This document shows, piece after piece, positions 26,704 to 35,789 of a stretch of DNA of 64,000 nucleotides. The notes under the pieces are model-generated. The model was given only the letters and a program-made list of their open reading frames with translations. It made no database searches and had not been told where the DNA came from. The DNA is taken from the NCBI GenBank assembly GCA_964512995.1, contig CAZELM010000018.1:1-64000 (forward strand). The letters are read 5' to 3'. This stretch comes from CAZELM01 sp964512995. Lineage in GTDB: Bacteria; CSSED10-310. Positions within the stretch are counted from its first letter, which is position 1, and each line of letters starts with the position of its first letter. Both the position numbers and the translations under genes were made by a program.

Positions 26704-27492
26704 TCATTCCTTAATTCGTTGCTCGCCTGGAACAGGCTTTCCAATGAGACGCAGGACCATTTTTACGTCGTTCCAGACCAGACGTTTGAGTTCAGTATTG
26801 GTGAGCAGGTCAGCCGGATGATAGGTCGTTCGCATGGGAATCCCGCAGAATGAGGAGGATTGAGTTCGAAGTTGTTGTATGAGATCTGTCTGGTTCGTGA
26901 GACAGGATGCAGAAAACTCTCCCAATGCAACGATTATTTTTGGCTTCAATATCTGGATCTGAGCTTCTAAAAAAGGTCGACATGCTCGGAATTCATCCAT
27001 TCCGGGAGCCTGACCCCTTGGCAGCTTGCATTTCAGGATATTGCACAGATAAACCTGATCTCGCGTCAACCCCATCGCGTTGATGATACGCGAGAGAAGC
27101 TGACCGGCTGCTCCAACAAATGGGGTTCCCGTCCGATCTTCTTCCTCTCCGGGTCCATCTCCCACGAAAACAATCTCTGGGTTCAAATTTCCGGTTCCAA
27201 ATACAATCTGCGTTCTATGAAGATGCAATTTACAGCGTGTGCATTCCTTGACTTTTTTCATGGTTTCCAGAAGGCGTTGTTCAGGTTTTAGAGATGCACC
27301 TGGTTCGTGTGTTGCACCTTCCATCAGGGCTTCACCCGAATGGCTTCCCAGGCCGGTGATGATCTTTTGGGGATTGATGAAATGATTCGAAAGTCCATAT
27401 ACGCCAGCGCACTGTAAATACAACAGATGATCATAGATGCCTCGGGCGATCTCTGTGAGATTCGATTTGTCCTGTGGAATGGATTTATTCAT
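26704..27492 (-). CDS. udg: Uracil-DNA glycosylase, family 4
   Basis: The core of this 262-aa protein matches the iron-sulfur type 4/5 uracil-DNA glycosylases: CTRCKLHLHR and a second Cys pair around LCNILKCKLP for the 4Fe-4S cluster, FVGDGPGEEEDRTGTPFVGAAGQLL for the uracil pocket, VALGEFSA, and MRTTYHPADLL with the distal His. The first 75 residues are an unrecognised extension. Its ATG overlaps the upstream HEAT-repeat gene stop by 4 bp. It removes uracil from DNA in base excision repair. Confidence 0.92.
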   Translation of the reverse strand: MNKSIPQDKSNLTEIARGIYDHLLYLQCAGVYGLSNHFINPQKIITGLGSHSGEALMEGATHEPGASLKPEQRLLETMKKVKECTRCKLHLHRTQIVFGTGNLNPEIVFVGDGPGEEEDRTGTPFVGAAGQLLSRIINAMGLTRDQVYLCNILKCKLPRGQAPGMDEFRACRPFLEAQIQILKPKIIVALGEFSASCLTNQTDLIQQLRTQSSSFCGIPMRTTYHPADLLTNTELKRLVWNDVKMVLRLIGKPVPGEQRIKE

Positions 27493-28913
27493 CGGACCTT
27501 TTTTTTGATTCGTCGGATAGCGGTATCGATTTCTGTTATCAATTCATGGGAGTGGGTTGTTTCCTTGAATTTAGCAAGAAATTTTTCCGCTTCGGTGCCA
27601 CCCAAAATACCTAACGCCTGAATGGCCCGAATTTGTTCCAGAGTGGAACCGGAGCCGATTCGGGCAGACAACGATCGCTGAACTTTGGCGAGGTCCAGTT
27701 CGCTGAGTGCTTTGATTGTAATGGCGAAATATTCTTCGTCAGACAGCATTGAGATGAGATGTTTGATGGCCAGGTCGGGATCAAGTGATCGAATAATCCG
27801 GATTGCATTTTCACCGAGTTCTGGAAGCGATAAATTTGTGGTTATGGTACGGATACATCGCCGAGTTCCTATTGTTGCTAGGACTTCCAGGACAGTCACT
27901 TTGACCGCTGTGCTTGCATCTTTCATGATCTCCTCGAGAAGATCAACGGCATCATCAGTGCCGATGATACCCAGCGTTTTGATCGCTCCATTCTTCAGAT
28001 TCCAGTTTTCCGACTTCACGCATCGTTTTAAAAGCGAAAACACATAGTCCGATTTACTGGAGCCCAAGGCTTCAATGGCGCGTCGCCGGACAGCCGCATT
28101 GGGATCATTGAGTGTAGAGACCATCAAGGAGATACTTTCTTCAGATTGAATTCCGAGCAAGACATTGATCGCGTTGAGACGAGCGGTTGGATTCCCTTTT
28201 GCGATAACATCTGCTATCGTGTCGATAACCTGTTCATCACCAATCCGAATCAATGCTTCTATCACTGCCATATGAACGAATCGAATGGGATTTGCGAGTG
28301 CATCTGGAACTCGTTTCAGAAGAATTGATGGTTCCAGGTTCCCGAGCATTTTGGAAGCAGTGTTTCGTACTTTCCATGAATCATCACCTAGGGCTGAAAA
28401 AAGGTAATCCATCGCCGATTCGTCTCTCCGCCTGCCGATGGATTCGATCACTGCCATTTTTAATTCTTCATCATTGGAGGTGGTATACAGATTGATAAGG
28501 ATATCGGTTGCCTGAGGATCATCGTATCTGGCCAGCACACTGACGATGTGTTTTTGAAGAATGATATCGCCATCGGTTGAAGCCAAAATACCTCGGAATG
28601 TGGGTAATGATATATCAGGAGGGAGGTTGGCGAGTGCATCTTGTGCGCTTGAGCGGACGACCCAGGAGTCATCGAATAGCAGATGAAGGATTTCAGCCAC
28701 TACTGTTTCGTCTCCCTTTTTTCCAAGAATCCTGGCTGCCGCTGTTCTTACCCGATGCTGATTATCATGTAACGCCTCGAAAAGAATGTCTTTAATATCA
28801 TCGAGCGAGAAGTCGATCAATGCATGGATACACTCATGACGGGGAACAGAACCTGTCCGATAGTCAGAGATGATCTGTTTCAAACTTTTCTGTGTCGTTC
28901 CATTTTCTTCCAT
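27489..28913 (-). CDS. HEAT-repeat protein
   Basis: This 474-aa cytosolic protein is built almost wholly of HEAT/PBS-lyase-type repeats of about 31 residues, about a dozen of them. Typical units read VRTAAARILGKKGDETVVAEIL, VRSSAQDALANL, VRNTASKMLGNL, VRRRAIEALGSS and VKVTVLEVLATIGT. Such solenoids serve as protein-interaction scaffolds; no enzyme domain is present. It lies 13 bases downstream of a smaller exported HEAT protein and overlaps the glycosylase gene by 4 bp, so the three are co-transcribed. Confidence 0.88.
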   Translation of the reverse strand: MEENGTTQKSLKQIISDYRTGSVPRHECIHALIDFSLDDIKDILFEALHDNQHRVRTAAARILGKKGDETVVAEILHLLFDDSWVVRSSAQDALANLPPDISLPTFRGILASTDGDIILQKHIVSVLARYDDPQATDILINLYTTSNDEELKMAVIESIGRRRDESAMDYLFSALGDDSWKVRNTASKMLGNLEPSILLKRVPDALANPIRFVHMAVIEALIRIGDEQVIDTIADVIAKGNPTARLNAINVLLGIQSEESISLMVSTLNDPNAAVRRRAIEALGSSKSDYVFSLLKRCVKSENWNLKNGAIKTLGIIGTDDAVDLLEEIMKDASTAVKVTVLEVLATIGTRRCIRTITTNLSLPELGENAIRIIRSLDPDLAIKHLISMLSDEEYFAITIKALSELDLAKVQRSLSARIGSGSTLEQIRAIQALGILGGTEAEKFLAKFKETTHSHELITEIDTAIRRIKKKVR

Positions 28914-28926
28914 AGCTTATATCCCA

Positions 28927-29532
28927 TTACCATCCGAATTTTTTGAAATTTTCGATCCGTTCCAATGCTTCAGTCGCAAAAAAACGTACAACTTCATCCG
29001 AATCCTGCTCCGCTTCCTTCAACGATTTGTTCGCTTTGTCATTTCCCATGAGACCGAGTGCGTAGGCTGCATCGCGCCGGACATATACACTGGGATCTTT
29101 CAATAATGCTACAATTTCATCAATGCTTTCATTTGCTCGCATAAAACCGAGAGCTCGAGCGGCATGAATTTTTTGAGACTCAGATTGCTTCAGCATCTCC
29201 ATCAGCGGAGGGATGGCGCGGTTATCATTTATCCAGCCCAGTATAAACGCGGTATACTCCGGAACTCCAGCCTGAGTGCTTTTCAGATTTTCGATCAGGA
29301 ACGGCGCAACGATTCCGGGATGATCCTGTTCGATCAATCGAAATTCAAAATACATCTTATTGCGCATCGGATCGTTCTTCTTTTCGATCGACTTATTCAA
29401 GGTTTCAATATGTTGCCGTATTGTTGATTCTGATATCTCCTGGTTCGTTGTGGTCCCCTGTCCGAGTATGGGTGGCGCATCCCACAGCGACGCCAAGATG
29501 GTTATGAAAAGTAAAAAGAATGATCCGCGCAT
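28927..29532 (-). CDS. Exported HEAT-repeat protein
   Basis: This 201-aa protein has a signal peptide (residues 1-20, likely cut after DAPPILG or nearby) and four HEAT repeats at residues 85-190, including AFILGWINDNRAIPPLMEML, AARALGFMRANESIDEIVALL and VRRDAAYALGLMGNDKANKSL. GAGGAGG lies eight bases before the ATG. It is the periplasmic counterpart of the adjacent cytosolic HEAT protein and probably shares its transcript. No enzyme function is visible. Confidence 0.82.
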   Translation of the reverse strand: MRGSFFLLFITILASLWDAPPILGQGTTTNQEISESTIRQHIETLNKSIEKKNDPMRNKMYFEFRLIEQDHPGIVAPFLIENLKSTQAGVPEYTAFILGWINDNRAIPPLMEMLKQSESQKIHAARALGFMRANESIDEIVALLKDPSVYVRRDAAYALGLMGNDKANKSLKEAEQDSDEVVRFFATEALERIENFKKFGW

Positions 29533-29611
29533 TTAAATACCTCCTCAACGTACTGAATATTTTATCAGATCCTCGACCCTGTTCTCAATGAATACTCATC
29601 CACTGGTTCAT

Positions 29612-30727
29612 TCAGCGTGTTTTTTTAATTTTTATCGTTCCCCTGGTAAGCAAATGGTGTAAGATTCCATAGGCTTTGATAGGTTTCATACCGCTGATGT
29701 TAACGATTCCTTTAAAATCCGTCCTTCCATCCACTTGAGAGAAAATAAATCCCTCCTCATTACTCAGATCCATATCATTATAATAATTAGGATTATCTGA
29801 TGTTTTTATGGGGATATAATCTTTGGAGCCCAGCACTTTCATATATTTATTCATGAGTTGAGTTTTTAAAATCTCAATGTACTTTCTGACTTCTATATCC
29901 TTTGGATCATCACGCTGGATTTCTTCAAAGAGTTGAAGTGCTTCGATGAGGAGTCCATTTTTAAACAGTTTCTGTGCATCATCGAATCGGGAGTTGTTTT
30001 GGGTTTGCGTATTGGATGAGTTTGATACGGGACTGGATTTATTCGATTTGCCGGAATCCGGTTTTAAAGGAGGTTCTTTTGGTGTTTGTTTTTGCTGCTG
30101 AATCGGTGGGATTGGATCAGATGGTGATACAGGTTTTGATGGCGTTGATGGTGTTTGGTCTGATACAGAATTCCATGGATAAGTCGGGTGTTCGGTAAAG
30201 AATGGTAAACTATCTTCCTCCAACTCCTCCATTGGAATCAATTCATCGTCGATCGATTCAAATTCAAATTGTTCCACAGGGAAGGTCGGGAAAGTAATAT
30301 CCACGTCAGCATCCGTTACCGGAACTGTGATCTTTGGGGTTTGGCTTCTTCGGAGTATTGCATGAACACGGGCAACGACTTCGTCGATATGGAATGGTTT
30401 CAGTATGTAATCATCTGCGCCCATCCGGAGTCCCTTGACTCGGTCGGAAACCATGTATTTTGCTGTGATGATGAGAATTGGAATATGTTCTGTTCGGTCA
30501 GTATTCCGTAAGTTGGCGCAAAAAGTGAATCCATTTTGACCGGGAAGCACAACATCCAGAATGATAGCATCGGGTATCGTTGTCTTTAAAAGAATCGATG
30601 CTTCTTCCGCGGATGCGGCAAGAAGCACTTTGAATCCTTCTGATTTTAAAGCGAACTCAAGCATTTTCTGGACGTTCTCGTCATCATCAACTACCAATAC
30701 ACATGTCGTTGCCCGTTGTTTTTTCAC
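29612..30727 (-). CDS. Response regulator with PatA/DUF4388-like C-terminal domain
   Basis: Residues 8-128 of this 371-aa protein form a receiver domain with acidic D14-D16, phosphoacceptor D58 in ILDVVLPG, T88 and K110 in KPF. A Pro/Gln/Ser-rich linker covers residues 150-250. A TPR-like hairpin (AQKLFKNGLLIEALQLFEEI) follows near 260. The last 50 residues (EEGFIFSQVDGRTDFKGIV then YGILHHLLTRGTI) resemble the winged-helix-like end of PatA/DUF4388 proteins. The start is the GTG at 30727, 14 bases after the ppdK stop, with AGGAG upstream. No histidine kinase is in the window. Confidence 0.85.
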   Translation of the reverse strand: MKKQRATTCVLVVDDDENVQKMLEFALKSEGFKVLLAASAEEASILLKTTIPDAIILDVVLPGQNGFTFCANLRNTDRTEHIPILIITAKYMVSDRVKGLRMGADDYILKPFHIDEVVARVHAILRRSQTPKITVPVTDADVDITFPTFPVEQFEFESIDDELIPMEELEEDSLPFFTEHPTYPWNSVSDQTPSTPSKPVSPSDPIPPIQQQKQTPKEPPLKPDSGKSNKSSPVSNSSNTQTQNNSRFDDAQKLFKNGLLIEALQLFEEIQRDDPKDIEVRKYIEILKTQLMNKYMKVLGSKDYIPIKTSDNPNYYNDMDLSNEEGFIFSQVDGRTDFKGIVNISGMKPIKAYGILHHLLTRGTIKIKKTR

Positions 30728-30741
30728 AATCCGTATTACTC

Positions 30742-33513
30742 CTATTTTTTTCGAAGCACGGCCTGCGCTGCGGCAAGGCTTGCGATGGGAACCCGGTATG
30801 GAGAGCAACTGACATAATCCAACCCGATAGCGTGGCAGAATTCAACACTTCTCGGCTCACCACCATGTTCCCCACAGATCCCGATCTTCAGATTGGGTCG
30901 AACGAGTCGTCCCTTTTCTACAGCCAATTTTACCAGAATACCAACACCGTCCTGGTCAAGAACCTGGAAAGGATCATACTCATAAACTCCAGCCGTAATG
31001 TATTCCGGCAAAAACTTTCCTGCATCATCACGGCTGAATCCGCAGCTCATCTGAGTGAGATCGTTTGTACCGAAGCTGAAAAACTGCGCGTGTTCTGCAA
31101 TGTGATCAGCCGTAACAGCGGCTCGGGGAACTTCAATCATGGTGCCGATCAACACTTCAAATGGAAGTTGATGGATTTTGTTTTCTTTGCAGATGTCAGC
31201 GATTACTTTTTCGGTCAGTTCTCGCTGCAGCTTGAGTTCTTTGTAATGACCGACCAATGGGATCATGATTTCCGGGTGAACAGGGATATTTTCCTTTTGA
31301 ACTTCAAGTGCTGCTTCAATAATCGCTCGGACCTGCATGGCGGTGACTTCCGGATAGCTGATCCCAAGCCGGCACCCGCGGTGACCGAGCATGGGGTTTG
31401 CTTCTTCCAGGGAGTGAACCAATTCCTTGATTGTTTCCGCGGGAATGCCCATGGCTGCTGACATCTCAAGTTGTCCAGCGTGATCTTTGGGAAGGAATTC
31501 ATGCAGCGGGGGATCCAATGTTCGGATCGTGGCTGGTCGGCCTTCCAGAACGCGGAATATGCCGCTAAAGTCTGAGCGTTGGAGTGGCAGAAGTTCAGCC
31601 AATGCCTGATTATATTGAGCCAATGGCTTCTCTAATTGGTTTTTCAGGTTCTGTAGCTCGTTATCGTTTGATCCTTTTTCACCGGATGATTCTTTTCTGT
31701 GGATTTCTTCACGAAGTCTTTTCACTTTTTCCGCCACCAAGATTAGCCGACGGAAAGATGTAATCCGATCACCTTCGAAAAACATATGTTCTGTCCGGCA
31801 GAGCCCGATCCCCTCCGCACCAAACTTGACTGCGACAGCCGTATCCTTTGGGGAATCGGCATTGGTTCGGATGCGAAGTCTTCTGACTTTGGATGCCCAC
31901 TGCATCAATTTCTTGAATGGTTCCGACAATTCAGGAGGATTTGTTTTGATACGGCCCAAATAGACATGACCAATTGTTCCATTCAAACTGATCCAGTCTC
32001 CTTCACGCAGTGTTTTTTGTCCAAACGTCACTGTTTTATCGGAATAGTTTACGATTGCTTCTCCAGCCCCGGCCACGCAACATTTTCCCATTCCTCGAGC
32101 CACAACTGCTGCATGAGACGTCATACCTCCACGAGTGGTCAGAATGCCACTGGAGACGGCCATGCCGCCGATGTCTTCAGGAGATGTTTCGATTCTGACA
32201 AGGATGATCGGATCTATTTTCGAAGGCTCCACCCCAGCTTTCACCTGTTCCAAGATATACTGCTCCGCATCTTCCGCTGTAAATTTGATGCGTCCGGTGG
32301 CTGATCCGGGGCTGGCGGGTAATCCCTTTGTGAGAACAACTGCTTCACGTTCCTTCTCTTGATCGAATATTGGATGAAGCAGTTGATCGAGTGAATTGGG
32401 TGGAATACGCATCATGGCTTCTTCTTCTGTAATCAGTTTTTCAGTGACCATATCCACTGCTATCTTGACTTTAGCATTGGTAGTGCATTTTCCATTCCGT
32501 GTTTGAAGAATATAAAGAATTCCTTGCTGGATTGTAAACTCCAGATCCTGCATCTCCCGGTAGTGGAGTTCCAGTTTATGACGGACGTCTGTAAGCTGCT
32601 GATAAATAGCCGGATTCTGCTCCCTCAGCTTTTCCAGGGGGAGTGGTGTCCGAATGCCAGCGACAACGTCTTCTCCCTGAGCATTCATCAGAAATTCCCC
32701 ATAAAAAATATTATCGCCATTGGATGGATTGCGTGTAAATGCCACTCCGGTTCCGGAGTTGTCACCGAGATTGCCAAAAACCATGGACTGAACATTCACT
32801 GCTGTACCGATTAGCCCACGGATATCATTTAACTCGCGATACTTGCAGGCTCTTGGATTATCCCAGGATTTGAACACTGCTTCGATCGATTTCAGGAGCT
32901 GCTCGCGGGGATCTTCCGGAATATCTGAAGATGTATGCTTTCGATATATTTCCCGGTAACGTTCGATCAGAACACTCAAATCGTTTTCATCCAGCTCTGT
33001 ATCCATCGTGATATTTTTTTCGTTCTTAAGTGACTGAAGAGCGTGTTCAAATTCTTCATGGGGGACATTCATTACGACATCACCGAACATCTGAATAAAC
33101 CGGCGATAGACATCCAGAGCGAATCTTCTGTTTCCGGAAATGCGAGCGAGTCCTTCTACGACTTTTGAGTTGATACCCAGATTTAGAATGGTATCCATCA
33201 TTCCCGGCATGGATGCCGCCGCTCCCGAACGTACGGAAACGAGAAGTGGTTTATCTGGATTGCCGAAATAACATCCCATTGTGGATTCTAATTTATTGAT
33301 ATATGTATCCAGTTCTGGCAGCAATGGTTCCGGGAGTCTGCGGTTTTGAGTATATTCTCGGCAGACTTCTGTGGAAATGGTAAAGCCCGGAGGTACCGGG
33401 ATTCCGATACGTGTCATTTCTGCGAGGTTTGCACCTTTACCGCCTAGCAGAGATTTCATCGTTTGATCACCATCCGCTTTACCTTGACCGAAAAAATAGA
33501 TCATTTTATTCAT
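30742..33513 (-). CDS. ppdK: Pyruvate, phosphate dikinase
   Basis: This 923-aa enzyme interconverts pyruvate, ATP and phosphate with PEP, AMP and pyrophosphate. The N-terminal ATP-binding part has LGGKGANLAEM, SVRSGAAASMPGMMDT and AFTRNPSNG. The phosphohistidine domain has GGMTSHAAVVARGMGK with His at about residue 467. The PEP domain has GIGLCRTEHMFF, IRTLDPPLHEFLP, FFSFGTNDLTQM and ICGEHGGEPRSVEFCH with the catalytic Cys. A charged insertion of about 35 residues near 595-630 makes it longer than most homologues. AGGAG precedes the ATG. The response regulator follows by 14 bases. It is expected in PPi-dependent glycolysis or gluconeogenesis. Confidence 0.96.
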   Translation of the reverse strand: MNKMIYFFGQGKADGDQTMKSLLGGKGANLAEMTRIGIPVPPGFTISTEVCREYTQNRRLPEPLLPELDTYINKLESTMGCYFGNPDKPLLVSVRSGAAASMPGMMDTILNLGINSKVVEGLARISGNRRFALDVYRRFIQMFGDVVMNVPHEEFEHALQSLKNEKNITMDTELDENDLSVLIERYREIYRKHTSSDIPEDPREQLLKSIEAVFKSWDNPRACKYRELNDIRGLIGTAVNVQSMVFGNLGDNSGTGVAFTRNPSNGDNIFYGEFLMNAQGEDVVAGIRTPLPLEKLREQNPAIYQQLTDVRHKLELHYREMQDLEFTIQQGILYILQTRNGKCTTNAKVKIAVDMVTEKLITEEEAMMRIPPNSLDQLLHPIFDQEKEREAVVLTKGLPASPGSATGRIKFTAEDAEQYILEQVKAGVEPSKIDPIILVRIETSPEDIGGMAVSSGILTTRGGMTSHAAVVARGMGKCCVAGAGEAIVNYSDKTVTFGQKTLREGDWISLNGTIGHVYLGRIKTNPPELSEPFKKLMQWASKVRRLRIRTNADSPKDTAVAVKFGAEGIGLCRTEHMFFEGDRITSFRRLILVAEKVKRLREEIHRKESSGEKGSNDNELQNLKNQLEKPLAQYNQALAELLPLQRSDFSGIFRVLEGRPATIRTLDPPLHEFLPKDHAGQLEMSAAMGIPAETIKELVHSLEEANPMLGHRGCRLGISYPEVTAMQVRAIIEAALEVQKENIPVHPEIMIPLVGHYKELKLQRELTEKVIADICKENKIHQLPFEVLIGTMIEVPRAAVTADHIAEHAQFFSFGTNDLTQMSCGFSRDDAGKFLPEYITAGVYEYDPFQVLDQDGVGILVKLAVEKGRLVRPNLKIGICGEHGGEPRSVEFCHAIGLDYVSCSPYRVPIASLAAAQAVLRKK

Positions 33514-33676
33514 CTTTGGAGTCTCCTATCTTGTATTATCGTGCGAAATTGTTCCTACTCCGAATGCTTCCCAGCAACACTGTGTCAGTCGTTGTGCTGC
33601 TCATGTAGAGATACAACTCAACAGTACGCTCTGCAAGAAAATATTTTAGAAATATGGGGCCGGAGGAGTGGCGTTT

Positions 33677-34372
33677 TTACGCAAGACGGTACTTCCCGCC
33701 TTTGGCTTCCGCAACTTTATTGTCCTCAATCAATTCAGAGATGATGGAATCCAGACCTTCGAGGCTTCTTCCCAAAACAGCCGCCAGTTCTTCCAAGGTA
33801 AGTCCTTCTGGACGTCCGCGAAATGCGGTCAATATTTTGAATCGCAGAATTTCTTTTTCGCGAGTGCTCATTTCGGGGAGGTCTGCTTTGGGCTGGGTTT
33901 TCTTTGCTTTTGCTTCTTCAAGCACCTTGGCATCAACCACACGACGTCGTATCCCTTCACGGGGGACAGGTATTGGTGTCTCTTCTTTGGCGGCAGCGGT
34001 CACTTTGTAAATTTTGCCATCTTTTTCGACTTTTTTATCCATGACCAGTTGTCGTAAAGGAATTCGCAGATAATGCCACTGCATGTCTAATGCTTTGGCC
34101 ATCTCTTTTAATGTACATCCTGTAGAAAACTGAGCAATCGCTTCCAGTATCCGACCTTCCAGTTCGCCGAGTTCCCTTCTTGGAATCTTACGTTTTTTAA
34201 TTGGCTTTTTATGTGTCTCTATATCATCTCCATTATCATAAGACACCGGCATTGACGAAGGCGAAGACGAGGTGGATTGCTCCGAATTTTCCCGTCCCCT
34301 TTCAACCATTTTAAACACAAAATCTTCAAATGTCTTAGCTATCCCTTTAATGAAAAGCTCCCAAACTTCCAT
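33677..34372 (-). CDS. Tandem winged-helix protein
   Basis: This 231-aa protein has two small winged-helix-like modules. One lies at residues 68-125 (LEGRILEAIAQFSTGCTLKEMAKAL ... LRQLVMDKKVEKDGKIYKV) and one at 170-230 (FKILTAFRGRPEGLTLEELAAVLGRS ... LIEDNKVAEAKGGKYRL). The first 65 residues are charged and Ser-rich. The linker is Pro/Lys-rich. This is the build of a DNA-binding or chromatin-type regulator. AAAGGAGAT precedes the ATG. It is 163 bases upstream of ppdK on the same strand. Family not recognised. Confidence 0.72.
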   Translation of the reverse strand: MEVWELFIKGIAKTFEDFVFKMVERGRENSEQSTSSSPSSMPVSYDNGDDIETHKKPIKKRKIPRRELGELEGRILEAIAQFSTGCTLKEMAKALDMQWHYLRIPLRQLVMDKKVEKDGKIYKVTAAAKEETPIPVPREGIRRRVVDAKVLEEAKAKKTQPKADLPEMSTREKEILRFKILTAFRGRPEGLTLEELAAVLGRSLEGLDSIISELIEDNKVAEAKGGKYRLA

Positions 34373-34742
34373 TGCTATCTCCTTTCATGCAATCTATTTC
34401 AATATTAGTATTATTCTCGAAAATACTGACTTTTAGAACAACCTGATATATTCTTTGTAATTCAAACGATGGTTTGTAAAACAAAAGCGGTCGTTGCAGA
34501 TAGACAACTATTCGCGTTTATATCTTTGTATTACAGAAAATGCAAGCAGAAATATTCCCTCCTTCAGTCATCAAGCATTATACACGGCTACACTATAAAA
34601 AGTTCCATTCATTAATGTATCATGACTGGTACATCCATAGTAAGTATTATCTGTGCATTCATTGATAACCGCATGTACGAAGTTAGGAACATATTAACGG
34701 GTGCGATTCATATCGATGGAAAGAATCGTTAATCTGTCTTGA
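34373..34742. other. AT-rich intergenic region without a visible gene
   Basis: This 370-base stretch lies between the kinase-like gene and the winged-helix gene, both on the minus strand. It should contain the promoter of the winged-helix gene. I find no coding region with a ribosome binding site, no tRNA shape and no strong terminator. Confidence 0.6.
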
Positions 34743-35789
34743 TTATTGGGATTCTTCTTGCATTTCCGGAATCCATTTTTTTAATATTTCTCTCAGATCT
34801 GAAAAAGTGATCGTAAAATTCTTACATTTATACGGAATATATTGAAGCCTCATAAATTCTTTTTCCAAGTGTCTGGCCAGGATCGGAATATACTGCTTAT
34901 AATGATGTTTTCCACGGGCATATGATTGAAATCCAAACGTACCAAGTGCTTTTAAGTTACGTTGAAGGCACATGAGACCAAAAAGATTTCGATGATACTC
35001 CCATACGGAACGCGGTAGTCCCATTGCCGAATAATATTCTTTAATGTAAGATTCGATGTAATGTTCTGGTAATTCGATGTATGCATCTCTCAACAGGGAA
35101 GCCAGATCATATTCTGATAATCCCAGTCTGGCATCCTGAAAATCAATCACAACGACACGATTATTGGAGATCATCAGATTTCTTGAATGAAAATCCCGGT
35201 GAGTCATGACCGTGGGTTCCTTGGATAAAATAGCAGCCAGTTGGAGAAATGATTTTTCCAGAATCGCTTCTTCAGTGGGTGAGATAGTAATCCCTTTGAA
35301 TTTTTCCAGGAAATTTTCCTTGAAAAAGATCAATTCTTCAAGAAATTTTGATGTATCAAATCGGATTGAAAATGCTGGACAGGATTTATCTCTGGACTGG
35401 GTGCAGTCCCGTTGAAGCCGTAAAAGGATATCTAATGTTTGAGTATATATTTTTAATGCTTCCTCTTCTGATTCCAAAAAGACAGATTGTAATGTTTTAT
35501 CTCCCAGATCCTCTAATACGATTAATCCATTCGATTCGTCTATGTGATCAATATTTGGAACCGGGATACCATGCTGCTGGAAGAAGATTTGAATGAGGAG
35601 AAATGGATCTTCAGAGCTTCGAAAAGGAAATCCCCGGTCCATGACGATCAGTGTTTTACCCGTTGAATGGATGATCCGATAATATTTCCTCATACTTGCA
35701 TCTCCAGGTAACGCCATAATACGGATATCGCCATATTTATTTCTCATCAATTTTAACAAAAGATCCGGATGAAGGAGATTATGTTTCAT
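34743..35789 (-). CDS. amgK: AmgK-like anomeric sugar kinase (aminoglycoside phosphotransferase fold)
   Basis: This 348-aa phosphotransferase-fold kinase has DASMRKYYRI (nucleotide loop), IVLEDLGDKTLQ (hinge), VMTHRDFHSRNLMI with the catalytic Asp, and VVVIDFQDARLG with the metal Asp. These match AmgK, which phosphorylates MurNAc or GlcNAc at C1 for wall recycling. The ATG at 35789 has GGAG seven bases upstream and overlaps the nucleotidyltransferase gene by 11 bp, the MurU-AmgK pairing. An ATG at 35819 is less likely. The last 25 residues are a charged helix. Confidence 0.85.
   Translation of the reverse strand: MKHNLLHPDLLLKLMRNKYGDIRIMALPGDASMRKYYRIIHSTGKTLIVMDRGFPFRSSEDPFLLIQIFFQQHGIPVPNIDHIDESNGLIVLEDLGDKTLQSVFLESEEEALKIYTQTLDILLRLQRDCTQSRDKSCPAFSIRFDTSKFLEELIFFKENFLEKFKGITISPTEEAILEKSFLQLAAILSKEPTVMTHRDFHSRNLMISNNRVVVIDFQDARLGLSEYDLASLLRDAYIELPEHYIESYIKEYYSAMGLPRSVWEYHRNLFGLMCLQRNLKALGTFGFQSYARGKHHYKQYIPILARHLEKEFMRLQYIPYKCKNFTITFSDLREILKKWIPEMQEESQ

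Noticed and set aside
30703..31461. 252-codon frame antisense to ppdK
   Set aside because: It covers conserved PPDK motifs including the catalytic Cys region and has atypical composition.
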